Positions 1-8,161 of a DNA stretch of 64,000 bases are shown here, one piece after another. The first letter of the stretch is position 1; the number at the start of each line of letters is the position of its first letter. This stretch comes from Knufia peltigerae (lineage: Eukaryota; Ascomycota; Eurotiomycetes; Chaetothyriales; Trichomeriaceae), in assembly GCA_030247855.1 (NCBI GenBank), contig JAPDRN010000056.1, positions 147,283 through 211,282 of the forward strand, read 5' to 3'. Made by a program: the position numbers and the translations under genes. The notes under the pieces were generated by a model. The model was not told the DNA's origin. It made no database searches and saw only the letters and a list, made by a program, of their open reading frames with translations.

Positions 1-1256
1 TGGATGCGCCGCAGAGTTTCGGCAATTACCGGCCGGGCAACTTCGACATGGCCTTCAACGGACCGATCAGCGCCGCCAGTGCCCTGCGTCTGTCGCTGAA
101 CGTGCCGTCGGTCGATCTGCTGCAGCGGGTAGGTGCGGCACGCTTCGCCGCACGCCTGTCGCACGCCGGCATCCAGTTGCGCTTCCCGCCGGGCAGTTCG
201 CCCAATCTGTCGCTGATCCTCGGCGGTACCGGCGCGCGGCTGGAAGACCTGGTCGGTGCGTTCGCTGCGCTCAACCGCAACGGCATTGCCGGCCGCGTGC
301 GCTACACCGATGACGAACCGATGATCGAGCGGCGGCTGGCTTCGCCTGGTGCCAGCTGGATCGTGCGCGAGATGCTGGAATCGAATCCGCGCCCGGGCTA
401 TGGCGTTGGCACGTTCGACGTTGGCGGGCGGCCGCGCGTGGCCTGGAAGACCGGTACCAGCTATGGCTACCGCGATGCGTGGGCGATCGGCAGTACCCGC
501 CACTACACCGTGGGCGTGTGGGTGGGGCGGCCCGATGGCACGCCCTTGCCGGGCCAGTACGGTGCGGTCACGGCGTTGCCGCTGATGTTCGAAGTGGTCG
601 ACAGCCTGCCGCGTCAGCGCGGCGATGCGGCGGCCGTGCCGATGCCGGCCAGCGTGACCCAGGCGGACATCTGCTGGCCGACCGGTGAACTGGCCGAAGC
701 GTTGCCCACCGCGCTCTGCCAGCGACGGTTGTCGGCCTACCTGCTGGACGGCGCGGCGCCGCCCACGTTCCCGGAGCGCGACGCGCGGCGTTGGCAGCCC
801 GGTCGTCAACGTTATCTGGCCGACGTGCGCACCGGCCTGCGGGTATCGGCTGACTGCAGCGCACCGCATGAAGAAGTCGCGCGTGAGATCGCGCGATGGC
901 CGGCGCTGCTGTCGCCCTGGCTGGCCAAGGCCACGCGCGATGCCTCACAGCTTCCCGTGCTGTCAGCGGACTGCCGCGACGATGGTCGTGAGGCCAGTGT
1001 GGCCCTGCATATCGATGGCCTCAACGAGGGCGCGACGTTGGTGCGTGCGCCGAATGCCGAGCACGGTGTACGCCTGCAGCTGCGCGCATTGGGCAGTGAG
1101 CAGGCCGTGGATTGGCTGCTGGATGGCCGCTGGATCGCGCAGACGCGCGGTGCGCAGCTGATGCAGCGCGAGTTTGCCGATCCAGGTGCACATACGTTGA
1201 CCGCGCTGGCCGCTGACGGCGCCTGGACGCAGGTACGGTTCAACGTCCTCAGGTAG
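1..1256 (+). CDS. pbpC: Penicillin-binding protein 1C, C-terminal part (cut by window start)
   Basis: This is the 3' part of a bifunctional peptidoglycan glycosyltransferase/transpeptidase. The reading frame is open from base 3 and has no start in the window. The transpeptidase KTGTS box is encoded near 447-461, followed by WVGRPDGTP, which is typical of class A PBPs. After the transpeptidase there is a C-terminal region of about 200 residues matching the position of the BiPBP_C domain of PBP1C proteins. The glycosyltransferase domain and the SxxK nucleophile lie upstream of the window. PBP1C polymerises and cross-links murein on the periplasmic side of the inner membrane. Family assignment rests on the KTGTS context and the C-terminal extension; PBP1A/1B lack such a tail. 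Confidence 0.88.
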   Translation, partial: DAPQSFGNYRPGNFDMAFNGPISAASALRLSLNVPSVDLLQRVGAARFAARLSHAGIQLRFPPGSSPNLSLILGGTGARLEDLVGAFAALNRNGIAGRVRYTDDEPMIERRLASPGASWIVREMLESNPRPGYGVGTFDVGGRPRVAWKTGTSYGYRDAWAIGSTRHYTVGVWVGRPDGTPLPGQYGAVTALPLMFEVVDSLPRQRGDAAAVPMPASVTQADICWPTGELAEALPTALCQRRLSAYLLDGAAPPTFPERDARRWQPGRQRYLADVRTGLRVSADCSAPHEEVAREIARWPALLSPWLAKATRDASQLPVLSADCRDDGREASVALHIDGLNEGATLVRAPNAEHGVRLQLRALGSEQAVDWLLDGRWIAQTRGAQLMQREFADPGAHTLTALAADGAWTQVRFNVLR

Positions 1257-1268
1257 ATGCCGATCTTG

Positions 1269-1518
1269 GCCATGGTCCGGCGCTACCGATGCACCATGAC
1301 CCGGTAGGTGCCAACCTTGGTTGGCACGCACAGAAGCTGCCCACCAAGGTGGGCCACTACCAGAGCGTTCACCGGGCATGACCCGGCGCTACCGATGTAT
1401 CAGGACCCGTTCGATGTGCATGGCTCGGCACCCCTGATGCACCATGGCCCGGTAGCTGCCAACCTTGGTTGGCACGCGCAGAAGCTGCCCACCAAGGTGG
1501 GCGACTACCTGGGCGTTC
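1269..1518. repeat. Cluster of GTAG-headed REP palindromes with a tandem copy
   Basis: The pbpC-ferritin intergenic region is almost entirely small palindromes. Two imperfect direct copies of about 78 bases (1292-1370 and 1440-1518) each contain a GTAG-headed palindrome built on GCCAACC/GGTTGGC, followed by a second one built on GCCCACC/GGTGGGC that ends in CTACC. Shorter GGCATG...CCCGG palindromes with GCTACC tails sit at 1269-1287 and 1371-1393. The GTAG tetranucleotide next to a short stem is the hallmark of SMAG/REP elements in S. maltophilia. The genes on both sides converge here, so folded RNA could protect or end both transcripts. Confidence 0.8.
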
Positions 1519-1535
1519 GGCGGCTTGGCCCGGCA

Positions 1536-2117
1536 CTACTCCCCGATCCACCCCTCCAGCAGGTCGGCGAACTCATCGGCGTGCTCCTCCTCCTGCGCCA
1601 GGATCTCCTCCAGAATGCGCTTGGTGGTGGTATCGCTGTCGCCGATGAAGTTGATCATCTCGCGGTAGCTGTCGATGGCGATGCGCTCGGCCACCAGATT
1701 CTCGCGGACCATGTCGCGCAGGTCGCTGCCTTCCCTGTATTCGGCATGCGAGCGTGCGGTCAGCGTGTCCGGATTGAGGTCCGGCTCGCCGCCGAGCTGG
1801 ACGATGCGCTCAGCCAACTTCCCGGCATGTGCCTGCTCCTGCTGCGCGTGTTCCAGGAACTCGGCCTTCACTGCATCGGCGAGCATGCCCTTGGCCATGA
1901 AATAGTGCCGGTAGTAGCGCAGCACGCACACATATTCCGTGGCCAGTGCGTCGTTCAGCAGTTTGATCACCACCTTGCGGTCGGCGCTGTAGCTGTCGGT
2001 GATCGCACCATCCTTGATGTTCTTCCGCGCCCGCTCGCGCAGGGTCTGGCGATCGCTGATGCCATCGATCCTGGCGGACGGAGAGGTGTTGCTGGCTTTG
2101 GCTGGCTTGTTGGACAT
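1536..2117 (-). CDS. Ferritin-like (bacterioferritin-type) protein
   Basis: A 193-residue, highly charged helical protein of the ferritin-like superfamily. The iron-binding signature is visible as paired E-x-x-H motifs in helices: EHAQQEQAH near residues 88-96 and EILAQEEEH near 169-177, with further Glu in ATEYVCVLRYY and ENLVAERIAI. The N-terminal 45 residues are polar and probably disordered. It is longer than classical bacterioferritin (about 158 residues). It is annotated in relatives as bacterioferritin/ferritin-like and would store or detoxify iron in the cytoplasm. It is convergent with pbpC and followed upstream by a peroxiredoxin on the same strand, a sensible oxidative-stress neighbour. 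Whether haem is bound cannot be told here. Confidence 0.8.
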   Translation of the reverse strand: MSNKPAKASNTSPSARIDGISDRQTLRERARKNIKDGAITDSYSADRKVVIKLLNDALATEYVCVLRYYRHYFMAKGMLADAVKAEFLEHAQQEQAHAGKLAERIVQLGGEPDLNPDTLTARSHAEYREGSDLRDMVRENLVAERIAIDSYREMINFIGDSDTTTKRILEEILAQEEEHADEFADLLEGWIGE

Positions 2118-2147
2118 GGCTGGCCGGTTTCCTGTGCAGTCAGGGTT

Positions 2148-2630
2148 TCAGGTAGGAACGTGCTCCAGCACATGCTCGGCCGAAGACACGTCGAACTGTC
2201 CGGGTTCCTCGATCCAGGCTGCGCGTACCGTGCCGTCCACCACGTACAGGGCAAAGCGGCGCGAACGGATGCCCATGCCCGACGCACTGGCATCGAGCTC
2301 CAGGCCAAGCGCGCGGGTCAGTTCGGCGTTGCCGTCGGACAACATCAGCAGACCGTCGGGCACGTGCTGGTCGGTGGCCCAGGCTTTCATCACGAACGGG
2401 TCGTTGACTGCCACGCAGTAGACATCGATGCCGCGATGGCGGAACGCCTCGAACTTTTCCACGTACCCGGGCAGGTGGCGGGTCGAGCACGTGGGGGTGA
2501 ACGCACCGGGCACGGCAAACAGCACCACCTTGCGCCCATCGAACAGGGCGTGGGTATCAAGGGTCTCGATACCTTCGCGGATGCGCTTGAGGGTGACTTC
2601 CGGGATGCGGTCGCCGACATGGATGGTCAT
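2148..2630 (-). CDS. Peroxiredoxin (Prx5-type)
   Basis: A 160-residue thiol peroxidase of the redoxin/AhpC-TSA superfamily. The peroxidatic cysteine is Cys48 in the PGAFTPTCS motif (PxxxTxxC), preceded by KVVLFAVPGAF and followed by the HLPGYVEKF helix, all typical of the Prx5 class. Such enzymes reduce H2O2 and organic peroxides using thioredoxin, glutaredoxin or glutathione. No fused glutaredoxin domain is present. ATG start preceded by AAGGAGTT on the minus strand. It lies 30 bases upstream of the ferritin-like gene on the same strand, so the two may be cotranscribed. Reductant specificity is not deducible. Confidence 0.9.
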   Translation of the reverse strand: MTIHVGDRIPEVTLKRIREGIETLDTHALFDGRKVVLFAVPGAFTPTCSTRHLPGYVEKFEAFRHRGIDVYCVAVNDPFVMKAWATDQHVPDGLLMLSDGNAELTRALGLELDASASGMGIRSRRFALYVVDGTVRAAWIEEPGQFDVSSAEHVLEHVPT

Positions 2631-2887
2631 GGGAACTCCTTGCTGGGTGAGGGTAGGGGCCAGGAGGGGACGGGCGCGTCAAGACATTGGAAAACCCACG
2701 TATACACCCCATCTCTGTCGTCCGCAGGGGCTGTCAGCCACAGCATGGGGCAGGGCGATGGCTGGTGCATTGCGCTGGATCAGTCGGCCTCACCGTTGCC
2801 GCACGACCGGCGGCGTAGCATCGCCGGCGCGTAGAATGAACCCGGGGCAGCGCCACCGGCGCCGCCGAAGCGAATCGAGGTAGCTGG

Positions 2888-3784
2888 ATGGAATTCAAGG
2901 ATTATTACGCCACCCTGGGGGTGGAACCGAGCGCGGGCGACGCGGAAATCAAGACCGCCTATCGTCGGCTGGCACGAAAGTACCACCCGGACGTCAGCAA
3001 GGAGGCCGGGGCCGAAGACAAATTCAAGGCCATCAACGAAGCCTACGAGGCGCTGCGCGATCCTGAGAAGCGCGCGGCCTATGATCAGCTGCGCGCGCAG
3101 GGCTATCGCCCGGGCGAGGAGTTCAACGTGCCGCCGAACTACGGCGGCGGCGGTTTCAATTTCGAGGAAGTATTCGGTGGTGGTGGCGGTGGCCCCAACG
3201 GTGGCTTCAGCGACTTCTTCGAGAGCCTGTTCGCGCGCCAGCGCGGCGGCCAGGGCGCAGGCCCCGGTCCGGGCTTCAGCAGCCACGGCCATGCACCCAA
3301 CCGTGATACCCGGGCCAAGCTGTCGGTACCACTGGAGGCGGCCTACAACGGCGACAGCCTGCGCATCACCGTCAACGGCAAGCAGCTGGATGTGCGCGTG
3401 CCCAAGGGCATCCGCCCCGGGCAGGTGATCCGCCTGGCTGGGCAGGGCAATCACGGCGGCAACCTGCTGCTGGAAGTGGAGTACGCCGCGCATCCGCAGT
3501 TCGAGGTCGATGGCCGCAACATCCTGTACACGCTGCCGGTCACCCCGTGGCAGGCGGCGTTGGGTACCAGCATCAGCGTGCCGACCCTGGGCGGAGCGGT
3601 GGAACTGAAGATCCCGGCCGACTCCGATGCCGGTCGCAAGCTGCGCCTGCGTGGGCGTGGCCTGCCGGGCAGCCCGGAGGGCGATCAGATCGTCGAGCTG
3701 GAGATTGTCGCCCCGGCGGCGACCGACGAGGCGCAGAAGAAGGCCTATCGGAATCTGGCCAAGGCGTTTGGCGAAACGATCTGA
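2888..3784 (+). CDS. cbpA: DnaJ-class curved-DNA-binding cochaperone CbpA
   Basis: A 298-residue type II J-domain protein. The J domain spans about residues 4-70 with the Hsp70-activating HPD at 33-35. A Gly/Phe-rich linker (about 78-120) follows, then two beta-rich C-terminal substrate-binding domains. There is no CxxCxGxG zinc finger, which separates it from DnaJ itself. It stimulates DnaK ATPase and, in E. coli, also binds curved DNA. No CbpM modulator gene follows; the next feature is a REP cluster and a convergent response regulator. The start is set by the family N-terminus (EFKDYYATLGV) and a nearby AGGTAG. Confidence 0.92.
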   Translation: MEFKDYYATLGVEPSAGDAEIKTAYRRLARKYHPDVSKEAGAEDKFKAINEAYEALRDPEKRAAYDQLRAQGYRPGEEFNVPPNYGGGGFNFEEVFGGGGGGPNGGFSDFFESLFARQRGGQGAGPGPGFSSHGHAPNRDTRAKLSVPLEAAYNGDSLRITVNGKQLDVRVPKGIRPGQVIRLAGQGNHGGNLLLEVEYAAHPQFEVDGRNILYTLPVTPWQAALGTSISVPTLGGAVELKIPADSDAGRKLRLRGRGLPGSPEGDQIVELEIVAPAATDEAQKKAYRNLAKAFGETI

Positions 3785-3797
3785 GATCTGCTTCGGT

Positions 3798-3935
3798 GGG
3801 TGCGGACCTTGGTCCGCACGAATGGCGGCGGAAAATCGGCCCGAGGGTAGTGCCGGCCGCTGGCCGGCAAAGACGTGCCAACCAAGGTTGGCACCTACCA
3901 GAGCAAAGACGTGCCAACCAAGGTTGGCATCTACC
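3798..3935. repeat. Four GTAG-type REP palindromes between convergent genes
   Basis: Four short palindromes sit between cbpA and the convergent PilH-like gene: GTGCGGACC/GGTCCGCAC at 3800-3819, a GTAG-headed GCCGGCC/GGCCGGC stem at about 3849-3871, and two near-identical TGCCAACC/GGTTGGCA units with CTACC tails at about 3876-3901 and 3909-3935. Stem sequences differ but the GTAG/CTAC edge is kept, as in SMAG elements. They probably serve as transcript ends for both neighbours. Confidence 0.8.
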
Positions 3936-3946
3936 AGGGCGGTGTG

Positions 3947-4318
3947 TCAGCCCTGGCCGGCGAACACCCGCTCCAGCACTTCGGACAGTTCGTCTTCCGA
4001 GAACGGCTTGGTGATGTAGGCCTTGGCGCCCTGGCGCATGCCCCACATACGGTCGGTGTCCTGGTCCTTGGTGGTCACCAGGATCACCGGAATGTGCCGG
4101 GTAGCTTCATCACGGGCCAGGGTGCGGGTGGCCTGGAAGCCATTGAGGTTGGGCATCACCACGTCCATCAGTACCAGGTCGGGCAGCTCGGCCTTGGCGG
4201 TCTCCACCCCGGCCGCGCCATCGGTGGCGGTCAGGATCTGGTGCCCGAGCTTCTCGACGATGCGCTGTATCCCCAACAGCTGCGACGGTGAGTCGTCGAC
4301 GATCAGAATGCGTGCCAT
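3947..4318 (-). CDS. pilH: PilH-type single-domain response regulator
   Basis: A 123-residue stand-alone receiver domain. It has the acidic pocket Asp8/Asp9, phosphoacceptor Asp52 (in LVLMDVVMPNLNG), the conserved Thr (VTTKDQ) and Lys104 (ITKPF). The start MARILIVDDSPSQ and the stretch VILVTTKDQDTDRMWGMRQGAKAYITKP closely follow PilH of the Pseudomonas twitching-motility (Chp) system, which acts as a phosphate sink opposite PilG. The Chp cluster itself is not next to it here, so partner assignment is by homology only. I chose the inner ATG because GGGGA precedes it; a longer in-frame reading upstream lacks receiver homology. Confidence 0.78.
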   Translation of the reverse strand: MARILIVDDSPSQLLGIQRIVEKLGHQILTATDGAAGVETAKAELPDLVLMDVVMPNLNGFQATRTLARDEATRHIPVILVTTKDQDTDRMWGMRQGAKAYITKPFSEDELSEVLERVFAGQG

Positions 4319-4406
4319 GTTGTTCCCCATGTGATGCCGGAAGTGTAGTGCCGGCATCCGGTTGGCGGGAGGGCGACAGCTGCCGTCCGTCGCCTGCCTG
4401 CGACGT

Positions 4407-5402
4407 TCAGTCGATCCGCACCACCGTGCGGCCAAGCGAGCCGCCCGCCAGCATGCGGTCGAACACCGCAGGCAGACCGTCCAGACCGACTTCGGCGGTG
4501 CAGATGCGGTCCAGGTGCTGCGGTTTCCACGCGTCACCCAGGCGTGCCCACACTTCTTCGCGCAGCGCGCGCGGGGCATTGGCCGACGAAACGCCGAGCA
4601 GCGAGACACCGCGCAGGATGAAGGGCATCACGGTCATGTCCAGCGTCGGGCTGGCGGCCAGTCCCGCACTGACCACGCTGCCGTAAGGCCCGGTCTGTGC
4701 CAGCAGACTGGCCAGCATCGGCCCGCCGGCGTTGTCCAGGCCACCGCCGAAACGTGCCGACTGCAGCGGCCCAGTGTCGGCAAGGGCATCACGCGGCAGC
4801 ACTTCGGCAGCGCCGATGCCGTGCAGGAAGTCGGTCTGCTCCGGTTTGCCGCTGATCGCGTGCACGGCATAGCCGGCGCGGCTGAAGATGTCCACGGCCA
4901 GGGCACCGACCCCACCGCTGGCGCCGGTGACCGCCAGTGGCCCAAGCTCGGGCGTCTGCCGGTTGTCCTGCAGGCGCAGCAGTGCGAGCGCGGCGGTGAA
5001 GCCGGCCGTGCCCAGCACCATCGCCTCGCGCGGGCTCAGGCCTGCCGGCTGGGCGATGACCGCGCTCGATTCCAGTCGCACGTACTGGCTGTAGCCGCCA
5101 TCACGGGTTTCGCTGAGGCCGCAGCCGGTGGCCAGCACCGCATCGCCCTCGTGCCAGGCCGGATCGGTGGAGGCGACCACCGTGCCGGCCACGTCGATGC
5201 CGCCTACCAGCGGGAAGCGTCGCAGGATCCGGCCTTTGCCGGTGCCGGCCAGGGCATCCTTGTAGTTGACCGAGGACCAGTGCGCACGGATCAGCACCTG
5301 GCCGGGGTTGAGGTCGTCCAGGCTCAGCGGCACCAGGCCGCTGCGGTAACCGGCGTCGTCTTTTTCGATGCGGAAGGCGGTGAACGGGGCGGTGGGGACC
5401 AT
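4407..5402 (-). CDS. YhdH/AcuI-type NADPH-dependent oxidoreductase (acrylyl-CoA reductase family)
   Basis: A 331-residue medium-chain dehydrogenase/reductase of the quinone oxidoreductase branch. An N-terminal GroES-like domain (about 1-130, with SSVNYKDALAGTG and PLVGGIDVAGTV) is followed by a Rossmann domain whose nucleotide loop VTGASGGVGA lies near residue 160. The DYKDAL/GIDVAG signatures are typical of YhdH (E. coli AcuI), which reduces acrylyl-CoA with NADPH. No zinc ligands are apparent. It stands alone between the PilH-like gene and the divergent hflKC operon. The physiological substrate in this organism is not known. Confidence 0.85.
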   Translation of the reverse strand: MVPTAPFTAFRIEKDDAGYRSGLVPLSLDDLNPGQVLIRAHWSSVNYKDALAGTGKGRILRRFPLVGGIDVAGTVVASTDPAWHEGDAVLATGCGLSETRDGGYSQYVRLESSAVIAQPAGLSPREAMVLGTAGFTAALALLRLQDNRQTPELGPLAVTGASGGVGALAVDIFSRAGYAVHAISGKPEQTDFLHGIGAAEVLPRDALADTGPLQSARFGGGLDNAGGPMLASLLAQTGPYGSVVSAGLAASPTLDMTVMPFILRGVSLLGVSSANAPRALREEVWARLGDAWKPQHLDRICTAEVGLDGLPAVFDRMLAGGSLGRTVVRID

Positions 5403-5554
5403 CGGCGTTGCCTGACTTCGAGGAAAACGCCACCTTACCCGCTCCAGCCCCTTTCAATCCTGCCGGTCAGCCCCATCTTGTATGATCGGTAGTGGTTCAT
5501 GGCTGGCGTTGCGGGAAGGGCCCGCGTCGCAGCCCACATCTTGATGGAGCGTGC

Positions 5555-6691
5555 ATGGCCTGGAATACACCCGGCGGCAACAAGGGCGGACAAGGCCCCG
5601 AAGACAATCGACGCGGGCCGTTCGGGTCGCGCGGCGGTGGCAATGGTGGCGGCTGGGGCGGATTGCCCGGACCGCTGAAGGACCTGTTCGATGGCGGCAT
5701 CCTGCGTTGGGTGGCGGCGGCAGCGGTACTGCTGGTGCTGTTCTCCAGCTTCCAGCTGATCGGCGAACAGCAGCGTGGTGTCGTGCTGCGCTTCGGCCAG
5801 TTCTCGCGCATCCTGACCCCAGGCCCGAACTTCAAGTTGCCGTGGCCGATCGAATCGGTCACCAAGGTCAACGCCACCGAGATCAAGACCTTCTCGATCC
5901 AGGTGCCGGTGCTGACCCGCGACGAGAACATCGTCAACGTCTCGTTGAACGTCCAGTACCGCATCGATGACCCGCAGCAGTATCTGTTCGGCACTGTCGA
6001 TGCCAACCAGGTGCTGGAACAGTCGGCGCAGAGCGCGGTGCGCGAGGAAGTCGGCCGCGCCGACCTCAACGCCGTACTGAACAACCGTGGCCCGCTGGCC
6101 GTGGCTGCTGAAGAGCGCCTGCAGACATTGCTAACGGCCTTCAAGACCGGTCTGACCGTGACCGGCCTGACCCTGCAGGACGCCCGTCCGCCGGAGGAGG
6201 TCAAGCCGGCCTTCGACGAGGTCAATGGTGCCCAGCAGGTCAAGGAACGTCTGATCAACGAAGCCCAGGCCTATGCGGCCAAGGTCGTGCCTGAAGCGCG
6301 TGGCCAGGCCTCGCGTGCCCGTACTACCGCCGAAGGCTACAAGCAGGCCGTGGTGTCCAAGGCCGAGGGTGATGGTCAGCGCTTCAGTCTGCTGCAGGCC
6401 CAGTACAAGGACGCGCCGGAAGTCACCCGCAAGCGCCTGTGGCTGGAAACGGTGCAGCAGGTGCTGAGCGAGAACCGCAAGGTCATTGGCGGCGATGGCC
6501 GCCAGCTGATCTACGTGCCGATGACCGGCGACACCCGTGCCAGCACCTCGGCACCTGCGCCGGTACCGAACCCGGACGTGGTGATGCCGTCGCTGCCGGG
6601 TACCACGGCGGTTGAAGCTTCCCGTGATCCGGGCCGGCCGGTAGGCCGCCCGACCGGGCGTTCGAGCGGCCGTGAGGAGGGCAGCCGATGA
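5555..6691 (+). CDS. hflK: HflK, modulator of FtsH protease
   Basis: A 378-residue SPFH/band 7 protein. It has a Gly/Asn-rich cytoplasmic N-terminus, one transmembrane segment (about 50-72, WVAAAAVLLVLFSSF), then a periplasmic band 7 domain (GEQQRGVVLRFGQF onward) and a helical Ala-rich coiled region (about 230-310). HflK and HflC form a large periplasmic cage around FtsH that controls membrane-protein turnover. The ATG at 5555 is preferred because GGAG precedes it and the Gly-rich N-terminus matches homologues; an in-frame reading from 5492 is probably untranslated leader. It overlaps hflC by four bases (ATGA), implying translational coupling. Confidence 0.93.
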   Translation: MAWNTPGGNKGGQGPEDNRRGPFGSRGGGNGGGWGGLPGPLKDLFDGGILRWVAAAAVLLVLFSSFQLIGEQQRGVVLRFGQFSRILTPGPNFKLPWPIESVTKVNATEIKTFSIQVPVLTRDENIVNVSLNVQYRIDDPQQYLFGTVDANQVLEQSAQSAVREEVGRADLNAVLNNRGPLAVAAEERLQTLLTAFKTGLTVTGLTLQDARPPEEVKPAFDEVNGAQQVKERLINEAQAYAAKVVPEARGQASRARTTAEGYKQAVVSKAEGDGQRFSLLQAQYKDAPEVTRKRLWLETVQQVLSENRKVIGGDGRQLIYVPMTGDTRASTSAPAPVPNPDVVMPSLPGTTAVEASRDPGRPVGRPTGRSSGREEGSR

Positions 6692-7551
6692 GAAATTCCA
6701 TTTGGATCGCCGCTGTCGTAGCGGTGCTGCTGGGCCTGCTCGGCTCGGTGTACGTGGTCCGAGAGGACCAGACCGCCATGGTCCTGAACCTGGGCAAGGT
6801 GGTGCGTTCGGACATCAAGCCGGGCCTGCACTTCAAGCTGCCGGTGGTGGAAACGGTGCGGGTGTTCGACCGCCGCTTCCAGGTGCTGGACACCGCGCCG
6901 GCCCGTTACTTCACGGCCGAGCAGAAGGACGTCAGCGTCGACTTCTTCGCCATCGGTTACATCTCCAACGTGGGTGATTACTTCCGTGCCACCGGCGGCG
7001 ATCCGCGCATCGCCAACGCCCGCCTGGCACCGATCATCACCGACTCGCTGCGCAACCAGATCAACTCGCGCACCCTGCAGCAGCTGGTCTCCGGCGACCG
7101 CAGCGAGCTGATCGCCGAGCAGCTGAAGGGCATCAACGAAGCTGTTGCCGGGCTGGGCATGCAGATGATCGACCTGCGCATCAAGCAGGTGGACCTGCCC
7201 ACCGACAGCCAGGTGATCAATGACGTGTACGAGCGCATGCGCGCCCAGCGCAAGCAGGAAGCTGCCAAGCTGCGCGCCGAAGGCGAGGAGCAGTCGCTGA
7301 CCATCCGTGCCCAGGCCGACCGTGACAGCACGGTGCTGATCGCAGAAGCCGAACGCGATGCCCAGCGCATGCGTGGTGAAGGCGATGCCGAGGCTGCGCG
7401 TATCTACGGCAAGGCCGGTTCGGCCGACCCGTCGTTCTACGCGTTCTACCGCAGCCTCGAGGCCTATCGCGGCTCGATGACCGACGGCAACGGCGTGATC
7501 GTGCTGGACAAGAACGACCCGTTCCTGCAGTACCTCAAGAACGATCGCTGA
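6688..7551 (+). CDS. hflC: HflC, modulator of FtsH protease
   Basis: A 287-residue partner of HflK. It begins with a single membrane anchor (about 5-23, SIWIAAVVAVLLGLLGSVYVV) and continues as a band 7/SPFH domain with VREDQTAMVLNLGKV, then the charged helix KQEAAKLRAEGEEQSLTIRAQADRD typical of HflC. It forms the HflKC complex with the upstream gene product and is translated from the overlapping ATGA. A strong hairpin with a short T-run follows 18 bases after the stop, so hflKC probably ends there with read-through to the small gene downstream. Confidence 0.93.
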   Translation: MRNSIWIAAVVAVLLGLLGSVYVVREDQTAMVLNLGKVVRSDIKPGLHFKLPVVETVRVFDRRFQVLDTAPARYFTAEQKDVSVDFFAIGYISNVGDYFRATGGDPRIANARLAPIITDSLRNQINSRTLQQLVSGDRSELIAEQLKGINEAVAGLGMQMIDLRIKQVDLPTDSQVINDVYERMRAQRKQEAAKLRAEGEEQSLTIRAQADRDSTVLIAEAERDAQRMRGEGDAEAARIYGKAGSADPSFYAFYRSLEAYRGSMTDGNGVIVLDKNDPFLQYLKNDR

Positions 7552-7569
7552 GACCGCACGGCAGTACTT

Positions 7570-7606
7570 CACGGGGCCCGGCCATGCGCCGGGCCCCGTG
7601 CTTTTC
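7570..7606 (+). terminator. Hairpin terminator after hflC
   Basis: A perfect 13 bp stem (7570-7582 with 7588-7600) and a 5-base loop is followed by CTTTTCC. It separates hflC from the DUF2065 gene, whose ribosome site (CCGGAG) lies immediately after it, so it may reduce rather than fully stop expression of that gene. Confidence 0.75.
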
Positions 7607-7618
7607 CGGAGTTCCCCC

Positions 7619-7804
7619 ATGAAAGATCTGTTCGCCGCCGTCTGCCTGGTCGCGGTGCTGGAAGGCCTGTTGCTGTTCGCGGCCCCCGTGGCCTGGAAGC
7701 GCATGGCCGAACGCCTGCTGGACCTGCCCAGCCCGGCCCTGCGTAGCTTCGGTGGCCTGGTCCTGCTGGCCGGGTTGAGCCTGCTGTGGTGGGTGCGGCA
7801 TTAG
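7619..7804 (+). CDS. DUF2065 family small membrane protein (YjeT-like)
   Basis: A 61-residue protein with two hydrophobic segments (about 3-22 and 42-58), ending LLWWVRH. Length, topology and the position right after hflKC and before purA match YjeT/DUF2065 proteins, conserved at this locus in many gammaproteobacteria. No catalytic residues are evident and its function is unknown; a role connected to HflKC is suggested only by synteny. The start is set by CCGGAG nine bases upstream. Confidence 0.82.
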   Translation: MKDLFAAVCLVAVLEGLLLFAAPVAWKRMAERLLDLPSPALRSFGGLVLLAGLSLLWWVRH

Positions 7805-7806
7805 CA

Positions 7807-7845
7807 GGGGTCAGATCCCTTTCCGCAGGAAAGGGATCTGACCCC
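7807..7845. repeat. Perfect 18-bp palindrome, GGGGTCAGATCC family
   Basis: Arms 7807-7824 and 7828-7845 are perfectly complementary around a 3-base loop. The same architecture, with changed arm bases that remain paired, recurs at 29706-29746 and 38279-38318. It lies directly after the DUF2065 stop codon. It has no T-run, so it is a repeat rather than a classical terminator. Confidence 0.85.
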
Positions 7846-7935
7846 ATTCCGGACGTCCAGACGGGTGGCTGACCGGCTGGTGAAGCCGCCCGTCGGAAAG
7901 GTGGCACCGGACCCCGGAAACCCGGATAATGCACA

Positions 7936-7967
7936 AAAGCCGGACGGGCCTCCCCGTTCGGCTTTTT
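7936..7967 (+). terminator. Rho-independent terminator upstream of purA
   Basis: A 14 bp stem with a single G-U pair (AAAAGCCGGACGGG with CCCGTTCGGCTTTT) has a short loop and ends in T5. It would end transcripts coming from hflKC/DUF2065. The remaining 120 bases before purA must then hold the purA promoter; I could not identify a convincing -35/-10 pair. Confidence 0.8.
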
Positions 7968-8090
7968 CCGTGTCTGGGCCTTCCATCGCCGGCCGCTCCC
8001 CGTTTGGAGCCGCCACCCAAGCGCTGGCCAGCCCCGCTGCGGTTTACCCGTCCGCGGCCCCGATGGCCGCAACAAATAGAGGAACCCGTC

Positions 8091-8129
8091 ATGGGTCAGT
8101 CTGTCGTAGTGCTTGGTGCCCAGTGGGGC

Positions 8130-8161
<32 letters not shown>

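Noticed and set aside
5492..5554. N-terminal extension of HflK
   Set aside because: No homology; the ATG at 5555 fits the family.
7929..8090. N-terminal extension of PurA by 54 residues
   Set aside because: The extension overlaps a rho-independent terminator and does not match PurA; the ATG at 8091 has a ribosome site.
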